Below are positions 1 to 7,519 of a DNA stretch of 64,000 nt, one piece after another. The notes under the pieces were generated by a model. The model saw only the letters and a list, made by a program, of their open reading frames with translations. It was not told the DNA's origin and made no database searches. Location of the stretch: contig CP031970.1 of assembly GCA_022354845.1 (NCBI GenBank), positions 992,001 to 1,056,000 on the forward strand, read 5' to 3'. This DNA comes from Streptococcus suis. Its GTDB lineage: Bacteria; Bacillota; Bacilli; Lactobacillales; Streptococcaceae. How positions within the stretch are numbered: position 1 is the first letter of the stretch; every line of letters begins with the position of its first letter. The position numbers and the translations under genes were made by a program.

Positions 1-1
1 C

Positions 2-412
2 CTAACCGACACTTCCCCAACAGAATTTGATGATGAAACCGTGCAAGTCATTATGGACGAAGCCTTGAAATACGAAGGGTTTCCCTATGTCTTTGGAGGG
101 GCGTCGCCTACCACCTCTTTTGATTGTAGTGGCTTAATACAATGGGTGTATGACAAAGCTGGCATTTCTCTCCCTCGTGTCGCCCAAGATCAGTATGACG
201 CTACGCAAGAAATCTCTATGGAAGAAGCCCAAGCAGGCGACCTTATCTTCTTTCATTCAACCTATAATGCAGGCACATATGTGACTCATGTGGCGATATA
301 TTTAGAGGGAAATCGCTTTTATCATGCAGGCGACCCAATCGGTTATGGCGACTTAAGCAGTCGTTATTGGCAAGACCATCTGATTGGGGCTAGACGTGTT
401 ATTCATAACTAA
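2..412 (+). CDS. Orf14 peptidoglycan hydrolase, NlpC/P60 domain (5'-truncated by window edge)
   Basis: C-terminal 136 residues of the Tn916 Orf14-type cell-wall hydrolase; the reading frame is open to the window edge, so the true start lies upstream and the GTG at 41 is internal. The visible part is an NlpC/P60 cysteine peptidase domain: the catalytic Cys is in the FDCSGLIQWVY motif and the catalytic His in YVTHVAIYL, about 60 residues later. In the family this enzyme cuts peptide stems of peptidoglycan so that the conjugation channel can cross the wall; a lysozyme-like domain normally precedes it. It is followed 17 bases later by orf13, in the usual conjugation-module order. Confidence 0.9.
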   Translation, partial: LTDTSPTEFDDETVQVIMDEALKYEGFPYVFGGASPTTSFDCSGLIQWVYDKAGISLPRVAQDQYDATQEISMEEAQAGDLIFFHSTYNAGTYVTHVAIYLEGNRFYHAGDPIGYGDLSSRYWQDHLIGARRVIHN

Positions 413-428
413 GAAAGGAATGAATCAA

Positions 429-1358
429 ATGATTATAAAAATCGAGCGAAAAGAAAAGAAGGAGAAACCAAAGAAATCTAAAAAACCGAGCAAGCAAAGA
501 AAAGTTCCGATGATTAAAGTTGGCACGCATAAGAAATTAACCTTTGTTTTATGGGTTTTATTGATTGGTAGTGTCGGATTTGGAATCTATAAAAATTTTA
601 CTGCCATTGACACTCATACTGTCCGTGAAACAGAAATCATTAAACAGCAGATTGTCGATACCAACCAAGTAGAAAGTTTTGTGAAATCCTTTGCGAAAGA
701 CTACTTTTCGTGGCAACAATCCCAAGAAGCCATTGATAAACGAAATGAAAAATTGACCCATTATTTGACGGAAGAATTGCAGGTATTAAATGAAGAAATG
801 ATTCGTAAGGATATTCCTACTAGTTCTAGTGTGAACGATATACAGGTGTGGCAGGTTTCTCAAGTGAATGAGAACACCTTTGAGGTACTGTTTTCTGTTG
901 AACAAGTTATTGCCGAAGACAAAGACAAGGAAACTATATCGTCTAGCTTTCATGTGGTTGTCCATATAGATGAATCAGATAATATGGTTATTATCAAAAA
1001 TCCGACAATGAGTAAGAAACCTCAAAAATCGGACTACCAACCCAAACAGCTAGAAAGTGACCATACAGTAGATACAGAAACGATGGACGAAATCACTAGC
1101 TTTTTAGAAACGTTCTTCCAGCTCTATCCTACCGCCACAGAAAAAGAATTGACTTACTATGTAAGTAATCATGTGTTACCTATGATTAACAAGGAATATG
1201 TTTTCGAGGAATTGGTGAATCCTATCTTTACCAGAAAAGATAACCAAGTAATCGTGAATGTCGCTGTGAAATATTTAGATCAAGAAACAAAGGCAACCCA
1301 AATCTCGCAATTTGAGTTGATATTAGAAAAACAAGATAATTGGAAGATTGTAAAATAA
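429..1358 (+). CDS. Orf13, TcpC-like conjugal transfer protein
   Basis: A 309-residue protein with a very basic N-terminus (many Lys, about residues 5-32), one membrane segment (about residues 36-58, LTFVLWVLLIGSVGFGIY) and a long extracytoplasmic part. This is the layout of the Tn916 Orf13/TcpC family, a VirB8-like component of Gram-positive conjugation machines. I place the start at 429 because AAGAAAGGA at 411-419 lies at good spacing; an in-frame ATG at 420 is too close to that ribosome site and an ATG at 384 overlaps orf14. It is the last transfer gene before the resistance region. Confidence 0.85.
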   Translation: MIIKIERKEKKEKPKKSKKPSKQRKVPMIKVGTHKKLTFVLWVLLIGSVGFGIYKNFTAIDTHTVRETEIIKQQIVDTNQVESFVKSFAKDYFSWQQSQEAIDKRNEKLTHYLTEELQVLNEEMIRKDIPTSSSVNDIQVWQVSQVNENTFEVLFSVEQVIAEDKDKETISSSFHVVVHIDESDNMVIIKNPTMSKKPQKSDYQPKQLESDHTVDTETMDEITSFLETFFQLYPTATEKELTYYVSNHVLPMINKEYVFEELVNPIFTRKDNQVIVNVAVKYLDQETKATQISQFELILEKQDNWKIVK

Positions 1359-1427
1359 CAAATATTGGTACATTATTACAGCTATTTTGTAATCACGTAC
1401 TCTCTTTGATAAAAAATTGGAGATTCC

Positions 1428-1456
1428 TTTACAAATATGCTCTTACGTGCTATTAT
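1428..1456 (+). promoter_or_regulatory. tet(M) promoter, left copy
   Basis: TTTACA at 1428-1433 and TATTAT at 1451-1456 are separated by exactly 17 bases, upstream of the tet(M) leader. A 7-codon ORF (1488-1511, peptide MRQGILK, good ribosome site AAAGGAG) follows, embedded in an inverted repeat: the arm AGGTATTCTTAAA at 1496-1508 pairs with TTTAAGAATACCT at 1583-1595. In this copy the promoter drives the truncated tet(M) and then tetA(P). Confidence 0.75.
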
Positions 1457-1632
1457 TTAAGTATCTATTTAAAAGGAGTTAATAAATATGCGGCAAGGTA
1501 TTCTTAAATAAACTGTCAATTTGATAGTGGGAACAAATAATTGGATGTCCTTTTTTAGGAGGGCTTAGTTTTTTGTACCCAGTTTAAGAATACCTTTATC
1601 ATGTGATTCTAAAGTATCCGGAGAATATCTGT

Positions 1633-1719
1633 ATGCTTTGTATGCCTATGGTTATGCATAAAAATCCCAGTGATAAGAGTATTTATCACTGGGATTTTTA
1701 TGCCCTTTTGGGCTTTTGA
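1633..1719 (+). CDS. Orf12, tet(M) leader peptide (28 aa), left copy
   Basis: A 28-codon ORF starting ATG CTT TGT ATG and ending in a TGA directly abutting the next ATG. It is the well-known leader peptide of Tn916-type tet(M) control. Its coding sequence contains the attenuator hairpin, so ribosome progress through it decides whether RNA polymerase reads on. With tetracycline-stalled ribosomes readthrough is favoured in the published model. An identical leader stands before the second tet(M). Confidence 0.85.
   Translation: MLCMPMVMHKNPSDKSIYHWDFYALLGF
1656..1703 (+). terminator. tet(M) attenuator hairpin, left copy
   Basis: A perfect 20-bp stem: 1656-1675 pairs with 1684-1703 around an 8-base loop, followed by CCTTTTGGGCTTTT. 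It lies inside the orf12 leader. In the known tet(M) system this is the transcription attenuator. Confidence 0.85.
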
Positions 1720-1734
1720 ATGGAGGAAAATCAC

Positions 1735-3528
1735 ATGAAAATTATTAATATTGGAGTTTTAGCTCATGTTGATGCGGGAAAAACTACCTTAACAGAAAGC
1801 TTATTATATAACAGTGGAGCGATTACAGAATTAGGAAGCGTGGACAGAGGTACAACGAAAACGGATAATACGCTTTTAGAACGTCAGAGAGGAATTACAA
1901 TTCAGACGGCGATAACCTCTTTTCAGTGGAAAAATACTAAGATGAACATCATAGACACGCCAGGACATATGGATTTTTTAGCAGAAGTATATCGTTCATT
2001 ATCAGTATTAGATGGGGCAATTCTACTGATTTCTGCAAAAGATGGCGTACAAGCACAAACTCGTATATTGTTTCATGCACTTAGGAAAATAGGTATTCCC
2101 ACAATCTTTTTTATCAATAAGATTGACCAAAATGGAATTGATTTATCAACGGTTTATCAGGATATTAAAGAGAAACTTTCTGCGGAAATTGTAATCAAAC
2201 AGAAGGTAGAACTGCATCCTAATATGCGTGTAATGAACTTTACCGAATCTGAACAATGGGATATGGTAATAGAAGGAAATGATTACCTTTTGGAGAAATA
2301 TACGTCTGGGAAATTATTGGAAGCATTAGAACTCGAACAAGAGGAAAGCATAAGATTTCATAATTGTTCCCTGTTCCCTGTTTATCACGGAAGTGCAAAA
2401 AACAATATAGGGATTGATAACCTTATAGAAGTGATTACGAATAAATTTTATTCATCAACACATCGAGGTCAGTCTGAACTTTGCGGAAAAGTTTTCAAAA
2501 TTGAGTATTCGGAAAAAAGACAGCGTCTTGCATATATACGTCTTTATAGTGGCGTACTGCATTTGCGAGATTCGGTTAGAATATCGGAAAAGGAAAAAAT
2601 AAAAATTACAGAAATGTATACTTCAATAAATGGTGAATTATGTAAAATTGATAAGGCTTATTCCGGGGAAATTGTTATTTTGCAGAATGAGTTTTTGAAG
2701 TTAAATAGTGTTCTTGGAGATACAAAGCTATTGCCACAGAGAGAGAGAATTGAAAATCCCCTCCCTCTGCTGCAAACGACTGTTGAACCGAGCAAACCTC
2801 AACAAAGGGAAATGTTACTTGATGCACTTTTAGAAATCTCCGACAGTGACCCGCTTCTGCGATATTATGTGGATTCTGCGACACATGAAATCATACTTTC
2901 TTTCTTAGGGAAAGTACAAATGGAAGTGACTTGTGCTCTGCTGCAAGAAAAGTATCATGTGGAGATAGAAATAAAAGAGCCTACAGTCATTTATATGGAA
3001 AGACCGTTAAAAAAAGCAGAGTATACCATTCACATCGAAGTTCCACCGAATCCTTTCTGGGCTTCCATTGGTCTATCTGTAGCACAGCTTCCATTAGGGA
3101 GCGGAGTACAGTATGAGAGCTCGGTTTCTCTTGGATACTTAAATCAATCGTTTCAAAATGCAGTTATGGAGGGGATACGCTATGGCTGTGAACAAGGATT
3201 GTATGGTTGGAATGTGACGGACTGTAAAATCTGTTTTAAGTATGGCTTATACTATAGCCCTGTTAGTACCCCAGCAGATTTTCGGATGCTTGCTCCTATT
3301 GTATTGGAACAAGTCTTAAAAAAAGCTGGAACAGAATTGTTAGAGCCATATCTTAGTTTTAAAATTTATGCGCCACAGGAATATCTTTCACGAGCATACA
3401 ACGATGCTCCTAAATATTGTGCGAACATCGTAGACACTCAATTGAAAAATAATGAGGTCATTCTTAGTGGAGAAATCCCTGCTCGGTGTATTCAAGAAAA
3501 GAAAGACAAATTTTTTAAGAAATACTAG
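1735..3528 (+). pseudogene. tet(M): tet(M), C-terminally truncated and fused to a short foreign tail
   Basis: Ribosomal protection protein gene (elongation-factor-G-like GTPase that removes tetracycline from the ribosome). The G1 motif AHVDAGKTT and the DTPGH motif are intact. The start is the ATG at 1735, behind GGAGGA, giving the standard MKIINIG N-terminus. Compared with the full copy at 7520, identity stops after CIQE; the last 51 residues are replaced by KKDKFFKKY, giving 597 instead of 639 residues. The lost C-terminal helix region contacts the decoding centre in the family, so activity is doubtful (inference). Substitutions relative to the right copy include K/R pairs near residue 45, T/M, D/Y, M/T and S/L around residues 180-200, and I/V and N/I near the end. 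Confidence 0.9.
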
Positions 3529-3542
3529 GATGGTGATTATTA

Positions 3543-4802
3543 ATGGTTAATAAACTTTCAGCATATAAAATTTATTTATTATTTTCAGCTATTACTGCAA
3601 TGTGTTTTTCGTTGATAGCGACAGTTATGATAGTGTATCACATTGAAAATGTTCATTTAAATCCACTTCAGCTTATACTTGTTGGAACTACTTTAGAGAC
3701 AGCATGTTTCATATTTGAAATTCCTACAGGTATAGTTGCGGATGTATATAGTCGTAAACTATCTATTGTTATAGGTGCAGTTTTAACAGGGTTAGGACTT
3801 ATTTTAGAGGGCTCTATTTCTAGTTTTATTTTCGTACTTGCAGCACAGATAGTATGGGGAGTGGGTTCTACTTTCATCAGCGGATCTCTTGAAGCATGGA
3901 TTGCAGAAGAAGAGAGGAGTAAAGATTTGGATCAAATTTATATGAAGGGGGCACAAGTAGGACAGATAGGATCAGTTATTGGAATAGTATTAAGCACTGT
4001 AATAGCTAATTTTTCTGTAAGATTGCCTATTATAGTTAGTGGAGTTTTATTTATAATTCTTGCATTATTTTTAGGGGTATATATGCCAGAAAATAATTTT
4101 AAACCATCTGCTCCAGAGGATTTAAATACATTCAAGAAGATGGGATATACTTTTAAGTCTGGTCTTAAGTTTATAAAAAGTAAATCTATAATTATGATTT
4201 TACTTTCTGTGACTTTGTTTTATGGATTGTCGAGCGAAGGATATGACAGACTTTCTAATGCACATTTTCTGCAAGATACTGTGCTTCCTAAGCTTTGGAA
4301 TCTTAACCCAGTCACTTGGTTTGGGATTTTTGGAATTGCAGGAATGGTGTTAAGTGCAATAGTTATGAATTTTATGTCAAATAGACTTGATGATGATAAA
4401 AATAATAATGGAAAGCTTTTGATAGGTATAAATATATTTTATATATTATTTATGTTTATATTTGCTATCACAAAAAACTTTAGCTTAATGTTAATAGCGT
4501 ATTTAGCAACAAATACCTTTAGAACTATAAATAAACCTATATTCAGTGCATGGCTAAATGGACATATAGATGATAAGGCTAGAGCTACTGTGCTTTCTAT
4601 AAATGGACAAATAAATGCCTTAGGTCAAATTTTAGGTGGGCCAATTATAGGAATTATAGCTACGAATATTTCAGTAAGTATTGGTATAGCATGTACTTCG
4701 TTATTAGTGACACCAGTATTGGTTCTATATATTGTTTCTATGATAATGGATAAGAAGGCGTCTAATAGAGTTGGAGGTGGCGATTATGAAGAAAATAATT
4801 AA
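3543..4802 (+). CDS. tetA(P): TetA(P)-type tetracycline efflux transporter (MFS)
   Basis: A 419-residue hydrophobic protein of the major facilitator superfamily with about 12 membrane segments and a short Asp/Asn-rich central loop (about residues 280-285). It matches TetA(P) of Clostridium perfringens in length and start ([13 protein letters not shown]) and above all in context: its 3' end overlaps tetB(P) by 17 bases, the known tetA(P)-tetB(P) arrangement. It would export tetracycline at the membrane by proton exchange. It begins 14 bases after the truncated tet(M), so it is probably transcribed from the tet(M) promoter and attenuator. It is markedly AT-rich, like clostridial DNA. The related Tet(40) is the main alternative, but tetB(P) downstream favours TetA(P). 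Confidence 0.88.
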   Translation: MVNKLSAYKIYLLFSAITAMCFSLIATVMIVYHIENVHLNPLQLILVGTTLETACFIFEIPTGIVADVYSRKLSIVIGAVLTGLGLILEGSISSFIFVLAAQIVWGVGSTFISGSLEAWIAEEERSKDLDQIYMKGAQVGQIGSVIGIVLSTVIANFSVRLPIIVSGVLFIILALFLGVYMPENNFKPSAPEDLNTFKKMGYTFKSGLKFIKSKSIIMILLSVTLFYGLSSEGYDRLSNAHFLQDTVLPKLWNLNPVTWFGIFGIAGMVLSAIVMNFMSNRLDDDKNNNGKLLIGINIFYILFMFIFAITKNFSLMLIAYLATNTFRTINKPIFSAWLNGHIDDKARATVLSINGQINALGQILGGPIIGIIATNISVSIGIACTSLLVTPVLVLYIVSMIMDKKASNRVGGGDYEENN

Positions 4803-5126
4803 TATAGGAATCGTTGCACATGTGGATGCTGGAAAAACAACGATAACAGAGAATTTATTATATTATAGTGGAGCTATAAAATCTGTTGGAAGGGTTGATT
4901 TAGGTAACACACAGACAGACTCAATGGAGCTTGAACGTAAGAGAGGAATTACTATTAAATCTTCAACCATATCTTTCACTTGGAATGATGTTAAAGTAAA
5001 TATTGTTGATACTCCAGGACATGTAGATTTTATTTCAGAAGTTGAACGCTCATTAAGTGTTTTAGATGGTGCAATAATAGTTATATCAGGAGTAGAGGGG
5101 ATTCAGTCTCAAACAAGAATATTAAC
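4786..5126 (+). pseudogene. tetB(P): tetB(P), truncated after about 113 codons by an IS91-type insertion
   Basis: N-terminal GTPase part of the ribosomal protection protein TetB(P): [19 protein letters not shown], the effector segment [18 protein letters not shown], and up to GIQSQTRIL. After that the frame continues to a stop at 5220 through sequence unlike any EF-G relative. The start ATG at 4786 has GGAGGTGG upstream and overlaps the last 17 bases of tetA(P). About 80 percent of the protein is missing, so it must be inactive. The exact break is within about 5126-5140; the boundary is inferred from where family similarity ends. Confidence 0.9.
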
Positions 5127-6883
5127 TGATAGGAACTGTCATTTCGGGTTTTTTGCGGTTTCGGGTCAAAATTCGGTTTTTTCCCCGAACTACGACTGTT
5201 TTCGCACCCCGAACAACTAATCCAATCAGAATTTTCCGGCAACGCCGACTCCAAGAAGTGTAATTCCAGTCTATTTCTGCCGTCAACCCCTGATACGCGC
5301 CAATGCGAGAAAGCTAACACATATAACTTCCCCACGAAGCCATATAAACTCCGATTTCGAGGTGTTATCCTGTTCCGCATAAACTTCGTTCTTGGGTATT
5401 ATACCGACACCAAAGCAAGCTCAGGAGGTGAACGAGCACAGACGGCCACTGGCTGCTCCCGTTCCTGCTGCTTTGCCCAGTTAATAATCTTGGCAAGCTC
5501 CTTGGGATCCTCGATTATCGCCACAACCGACATTGACCCCTGGCATTTTGGGCAGATAAACGGATCGACCTCGTAGACTTTTTGTAACAACCTTGCCCAA
5601 CTTTGTTTACGCAGTTTAGACCATGCATCAGGGACTTGCATCGCTTCCTCATTCTCTGGCTTCTCTGGCGCTTTTGCTTGGACAATTTTAGACACGCTTG
5701 GATGACCTTTTTGCCAACTTTCTGGAGCCAGGCTATAAATATTGGGGCGCTCTTGCCACTGCTTACGGACTTTTCCGGCATATACCCCATAACGACGGAC
5801 TAATTGAACCCGCCTTGGTGGTAAATGGGCCACAAGCTGGTCGACGAATTCAAAGCCTTTGAAGGTCTCTGTTTTTCCTTTGTAGAAGCCCTTTGGGCTG
5901 GCTGTCCAAATTACAGTGTCAGAAACTGGATCATACTGGATTTTTTCTGCACAGGTAGCCCCTCGGACAACATATTGCCCCAAGGCTTCTCGATCGGTCT
6001 TGCTGAATAACCTGGTATCGCTCTCGATACTAAAGCCGGAATGCTTCCAGTCCTTGAACATGTTTGCACGAGCTTTATCGATCAACTGTTTGCGCAGAAA
6101 CAAAGCCAAAATCGCTGCTTGCCAGACCTTGAGCATCCCTTCGTCGGCCCCGATTGGCATATATACAAAACGGTCGTGCTTGGTGAAACCACCTTCCAGA
6201 ACCAGAACATGCCAGTGCGGGTGGAATCGAGCGAATTCACCAAACGACTGGTAGCTGACAACACAGGCACATAGTAGTTCTTGACCGGCTGCCAGGGAGA
6301 AAAAATCAGAAAGTAAGGAGAATGCTAGCCTGGACACTTCGCCAAACAGGTGCTTATCAGATTTAAAATAGGGACGGAGAATTTTTGGAATCGTAAAAAC
6401 AAATTGTCGATGCGGTAGATCAAGAAGCAAATCCTCGGCCAGGTATTCAGCATAGAGTAAGGTTCGTTTTTGGTCGCACGAGGGACAAAGGTGGAAAACC
6501 TTGCACGAAAATGGCCTGAAGTACGAATGTCCACAATCATGGCAACGTATTCGAGCAACACCCTTGGTCCAATCGGCACATTCAGCAAAATGCTCAAGGC
6601 GGTCAAGGATAGTATGCGATGGACTTGCGTAGGCTTGGTACTGGGTTAGAGAATTGCGGACTATGGTCTGGATTATCCCTTCCCGATGGGGAATGTAAGT
6701 TCCCATACCTATACATACGCAGGAAAACGATGATTTGCTTGCAATTGCGAAGAAAATAATGGAAAATGTGGACTGGCGCCACCTAACAACCGGTTCGAGC
6801 GGACTCACGGGACAAGCCCGTTCACAGCTCAACCGAATGCTAGCTGGACTCCGCTTCGCGGAGCAAAAAGAATAATAAAAAAA
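5127..6883 (-). mobile_element. IS91-family (rolling-circle) insertion element
   Basis: A visibly GC-richer block between the tetB(P) break and the IS30 fragment, with one long transposase gene on the minus strand. Near the transposase 5' side are two palindromes, ACGGG-ACAAG-CCCGT at 6807-6821 and CTCCG-CTTCG-CGGAG at 6849-6863. Hairpins near the termini are typical of rolling-circle elements. There are no terminal inverted repeats and no visible target duplication, as expected for IS91. The tetranucleotide GAAC, part of the IS91 target rule, occurs at 5132-5135, but I cannot fix the ends to the base. Confidence 0.75.
5399..6706 (-). CDS. IS91-family transposase (HUH/rolling-circle type)
   Basis: A 435-residue protein from the ATG at 6706; an extension of the frame to 7000 crosses the element end and is not coding. 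The N-terminus has a zinc-binding Cys cluster (Cys55, Cys58, Cys68, Cys74, Cys77). The metal-binding HUH motif is in FHPHWHVLVL at about 162-166. The nicking Tyr is probably in the ALGQYVVRG segment (about Tyr245), followed by the conserved HLPPRRVQLVRRYGVYAG block (about 290-310). A C-terminal CPKCQGSM motif adds another metal site. These enzymes move DNA as a single strand from an origin end and can carry adjacent DNA. The length is normal for the family, so it may be functional. Confidence 0.9.
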   Translation of the reverse strand: MGTYIPHREGIIQTIVRNSLTQYQAYASPSHTILDRLEHFAECADWTKGVARIRCHDCGHSYFRPFSCKVFHLCPSCDQKRTLLYAEYLAEDLLLDLPHRQFVFTIPKILRPYFKSDKHLFGEVSRLAFSLLSDFFSLAAGQELLCACVVSYQSFGEFARFHPHWHVLVLEGGFTKHDRFVYMPIGADEGMLKVWQAAILALFLRKQLIDKARANMFKDWKHSGFSIESDTRLFSKTDREALGQYVVRGATCAEKIQYDPVSDTVIWTASPKGFYKGKTETFKGFEFVDQLVAHLPPRRVQLVRRYGVYAGKVRKQWQERPNIYSLAPESWQKGHPSVSKIVQAKAPEKPENEEAMQVPDAWSKLRKQSWARLLQKVYEVDPFICPKCQGSMSVVAIIEDPKELAKIINWAKQQEREQPVAVCARSPPELALVSV

Positions 6884-7099
6884 GCGTATTTCTGTAATCC
6901 ATACCATAGTTGGGAAAAAGGAAGTATTGAAAATCGGATAGGTATGATACGCAGATACTTTCCTAAAAAAACAGACTGGTCCTTGATTACTCAAAAACAA
7001 CTTGATAAGGTGGTCAAGAAGATTAACACTCGACCAATGAAGTGTTTAGGATTCAAAACACCTGAAGAGGTTTTTGAAGACTTTGTAAAAAAACTGTAA
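6884..7099 (+). pseudogene. IS30-family transposase, C-terminal fragment
   Basis: An open frame of 71 codons ending in TAA at 7097-7099, with no start of its own. It reads AYFCNPYHSWEKGSIENRIG, then RRYFPKKTDW, then INTRPMKCLGFKTPEEVF. This is the hallmark C-terminal end of the IS30 DDE catalytic domain: the glutamate of the DDE triad is in GSIENRIG, and RPxKxLGxKTPxEVF is the family signature. The 5' part has been removed at the IS91-type boundary. It is a relic and shows that this spot was a target for several mobile elements. Confidence 0.85.
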
Positions 7100-7195
7100 A
7101 AAAAATTAAACTTATAGATTGGTTTTATATTTTCTCATATCTTATGATAAGATCCTATGAAAAAATTTATTATAAAATTAATCATATAATATATG
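7100..7195. other. AT-rich spacer between the IS30 relic and the second tet(M) repeat
   Basis: Very AT-rich, no ORF. It probably includes the end of the former IS30 element, but I see no recognisable terminal inverted repeat. It ends where the second 2,088-base repeat begins. Confidence 0.5.
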
Positions 7196-7212
7196 AAAAA
7201 ATTGGAGATTCC

Positions 7213-7241
7213 TTTACAAATATGCTCTTACGTGCTATTAT
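7213..7241 (+). promoter_or_regulatory. tet(M) promoter, right copy
   Basis: TTTACA, 17 bases, TATTAT, identical to the left copy. The 7-codon ORF (7273-7296) and its inverted repeat (7281-7293 with 7368-7380) are also kept. Confidence 0.75.
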
Positions 7242-7417
7242 TTAAGTATCTATTTAAAAGGAGTTAATAAATATGCGGCAAGGTATTCTTAAATAAACTG
7301 TCAATTTGATAGTGGGAACAAATAATTGGATGTCCTTTTTTAGGAGGGCTTAGTTTTTTGTACCCAGTTTAAGAATACCTTTATCATGTGATTCTAAAGT
7401 ATCCGGAGAATATCTGT

Positions 7418-7504
7418 ATGCTTTGTATGCCTATGGTTATGCATAAAAATCCCAGTGATAAGAGTATTTATCACTGGGATTTTTATGCCCTTTTGGGCTT
7501 TTGA
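7418..7504 (+). CDS. Orf12, tet(M) leader peptide (28 aa), right copy
   Basis: Same 28-codon leader as at 1633-1719, with the TGA stop abutting the following ATG. It contains the perfect 20-bp attenuator stem (7441-7460 with 7469-7488). Confidence 0.85.
   Translation: MLCMPMVMHKNPSDKSIYHWDFYALLGF
7441..7488 (+). terminator. tet(M) attenuator hairpin, right copy
   Basis: Perfect 20-bp stem with an 8-base loop, followed by CCTTTTGGGCTTTT; identical to the left copy. Confidence 0.85.
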
Positions 7505-7519
7505 ATGGAGGAAAATCAC

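Larger units (their letters stand above)
1411..3498 (+). repeat. Direct repeat, left copy (tet(M) leader plus most of tet(M))
   Basis: This 2,088-base stretch recurs at 7196-9283 with a constant offset of 5,785 bases and only scattered substitutions. It starts in a run of six A just before the tet(M) promoter and ends after the codons for CIQE near the tet(M) 3' end, where the two copies diverge abruptly. The differences cluster around 1849-1945, 2263-2335 and 3090-3405. The pair can serve as a substrate for homologous recombination that would delete or amplify the material between. Confidence 0.95.

Noticed and set aside
2675..3116. ORFs inside tet(M) (also repeated at 8460-8901)
   Set aside because: Shadows of the tet(M) frame; identical in both copies only because the gene is duplicated.
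5081..5380. 99-codon minus-strand ORF over the tetB(P)/IS91 junction
   Set aside because: Crosses two unrelated DNA segments and has no ribosome site or recognisable motif.
6707..7000. N-terminal 98-residue extension of the IS91-type transposase frame
   Set aside because: It runs through the element end and into the IS30 relic on the other strand; the family start MGTYIPHREG at 6706 fits known lengths.
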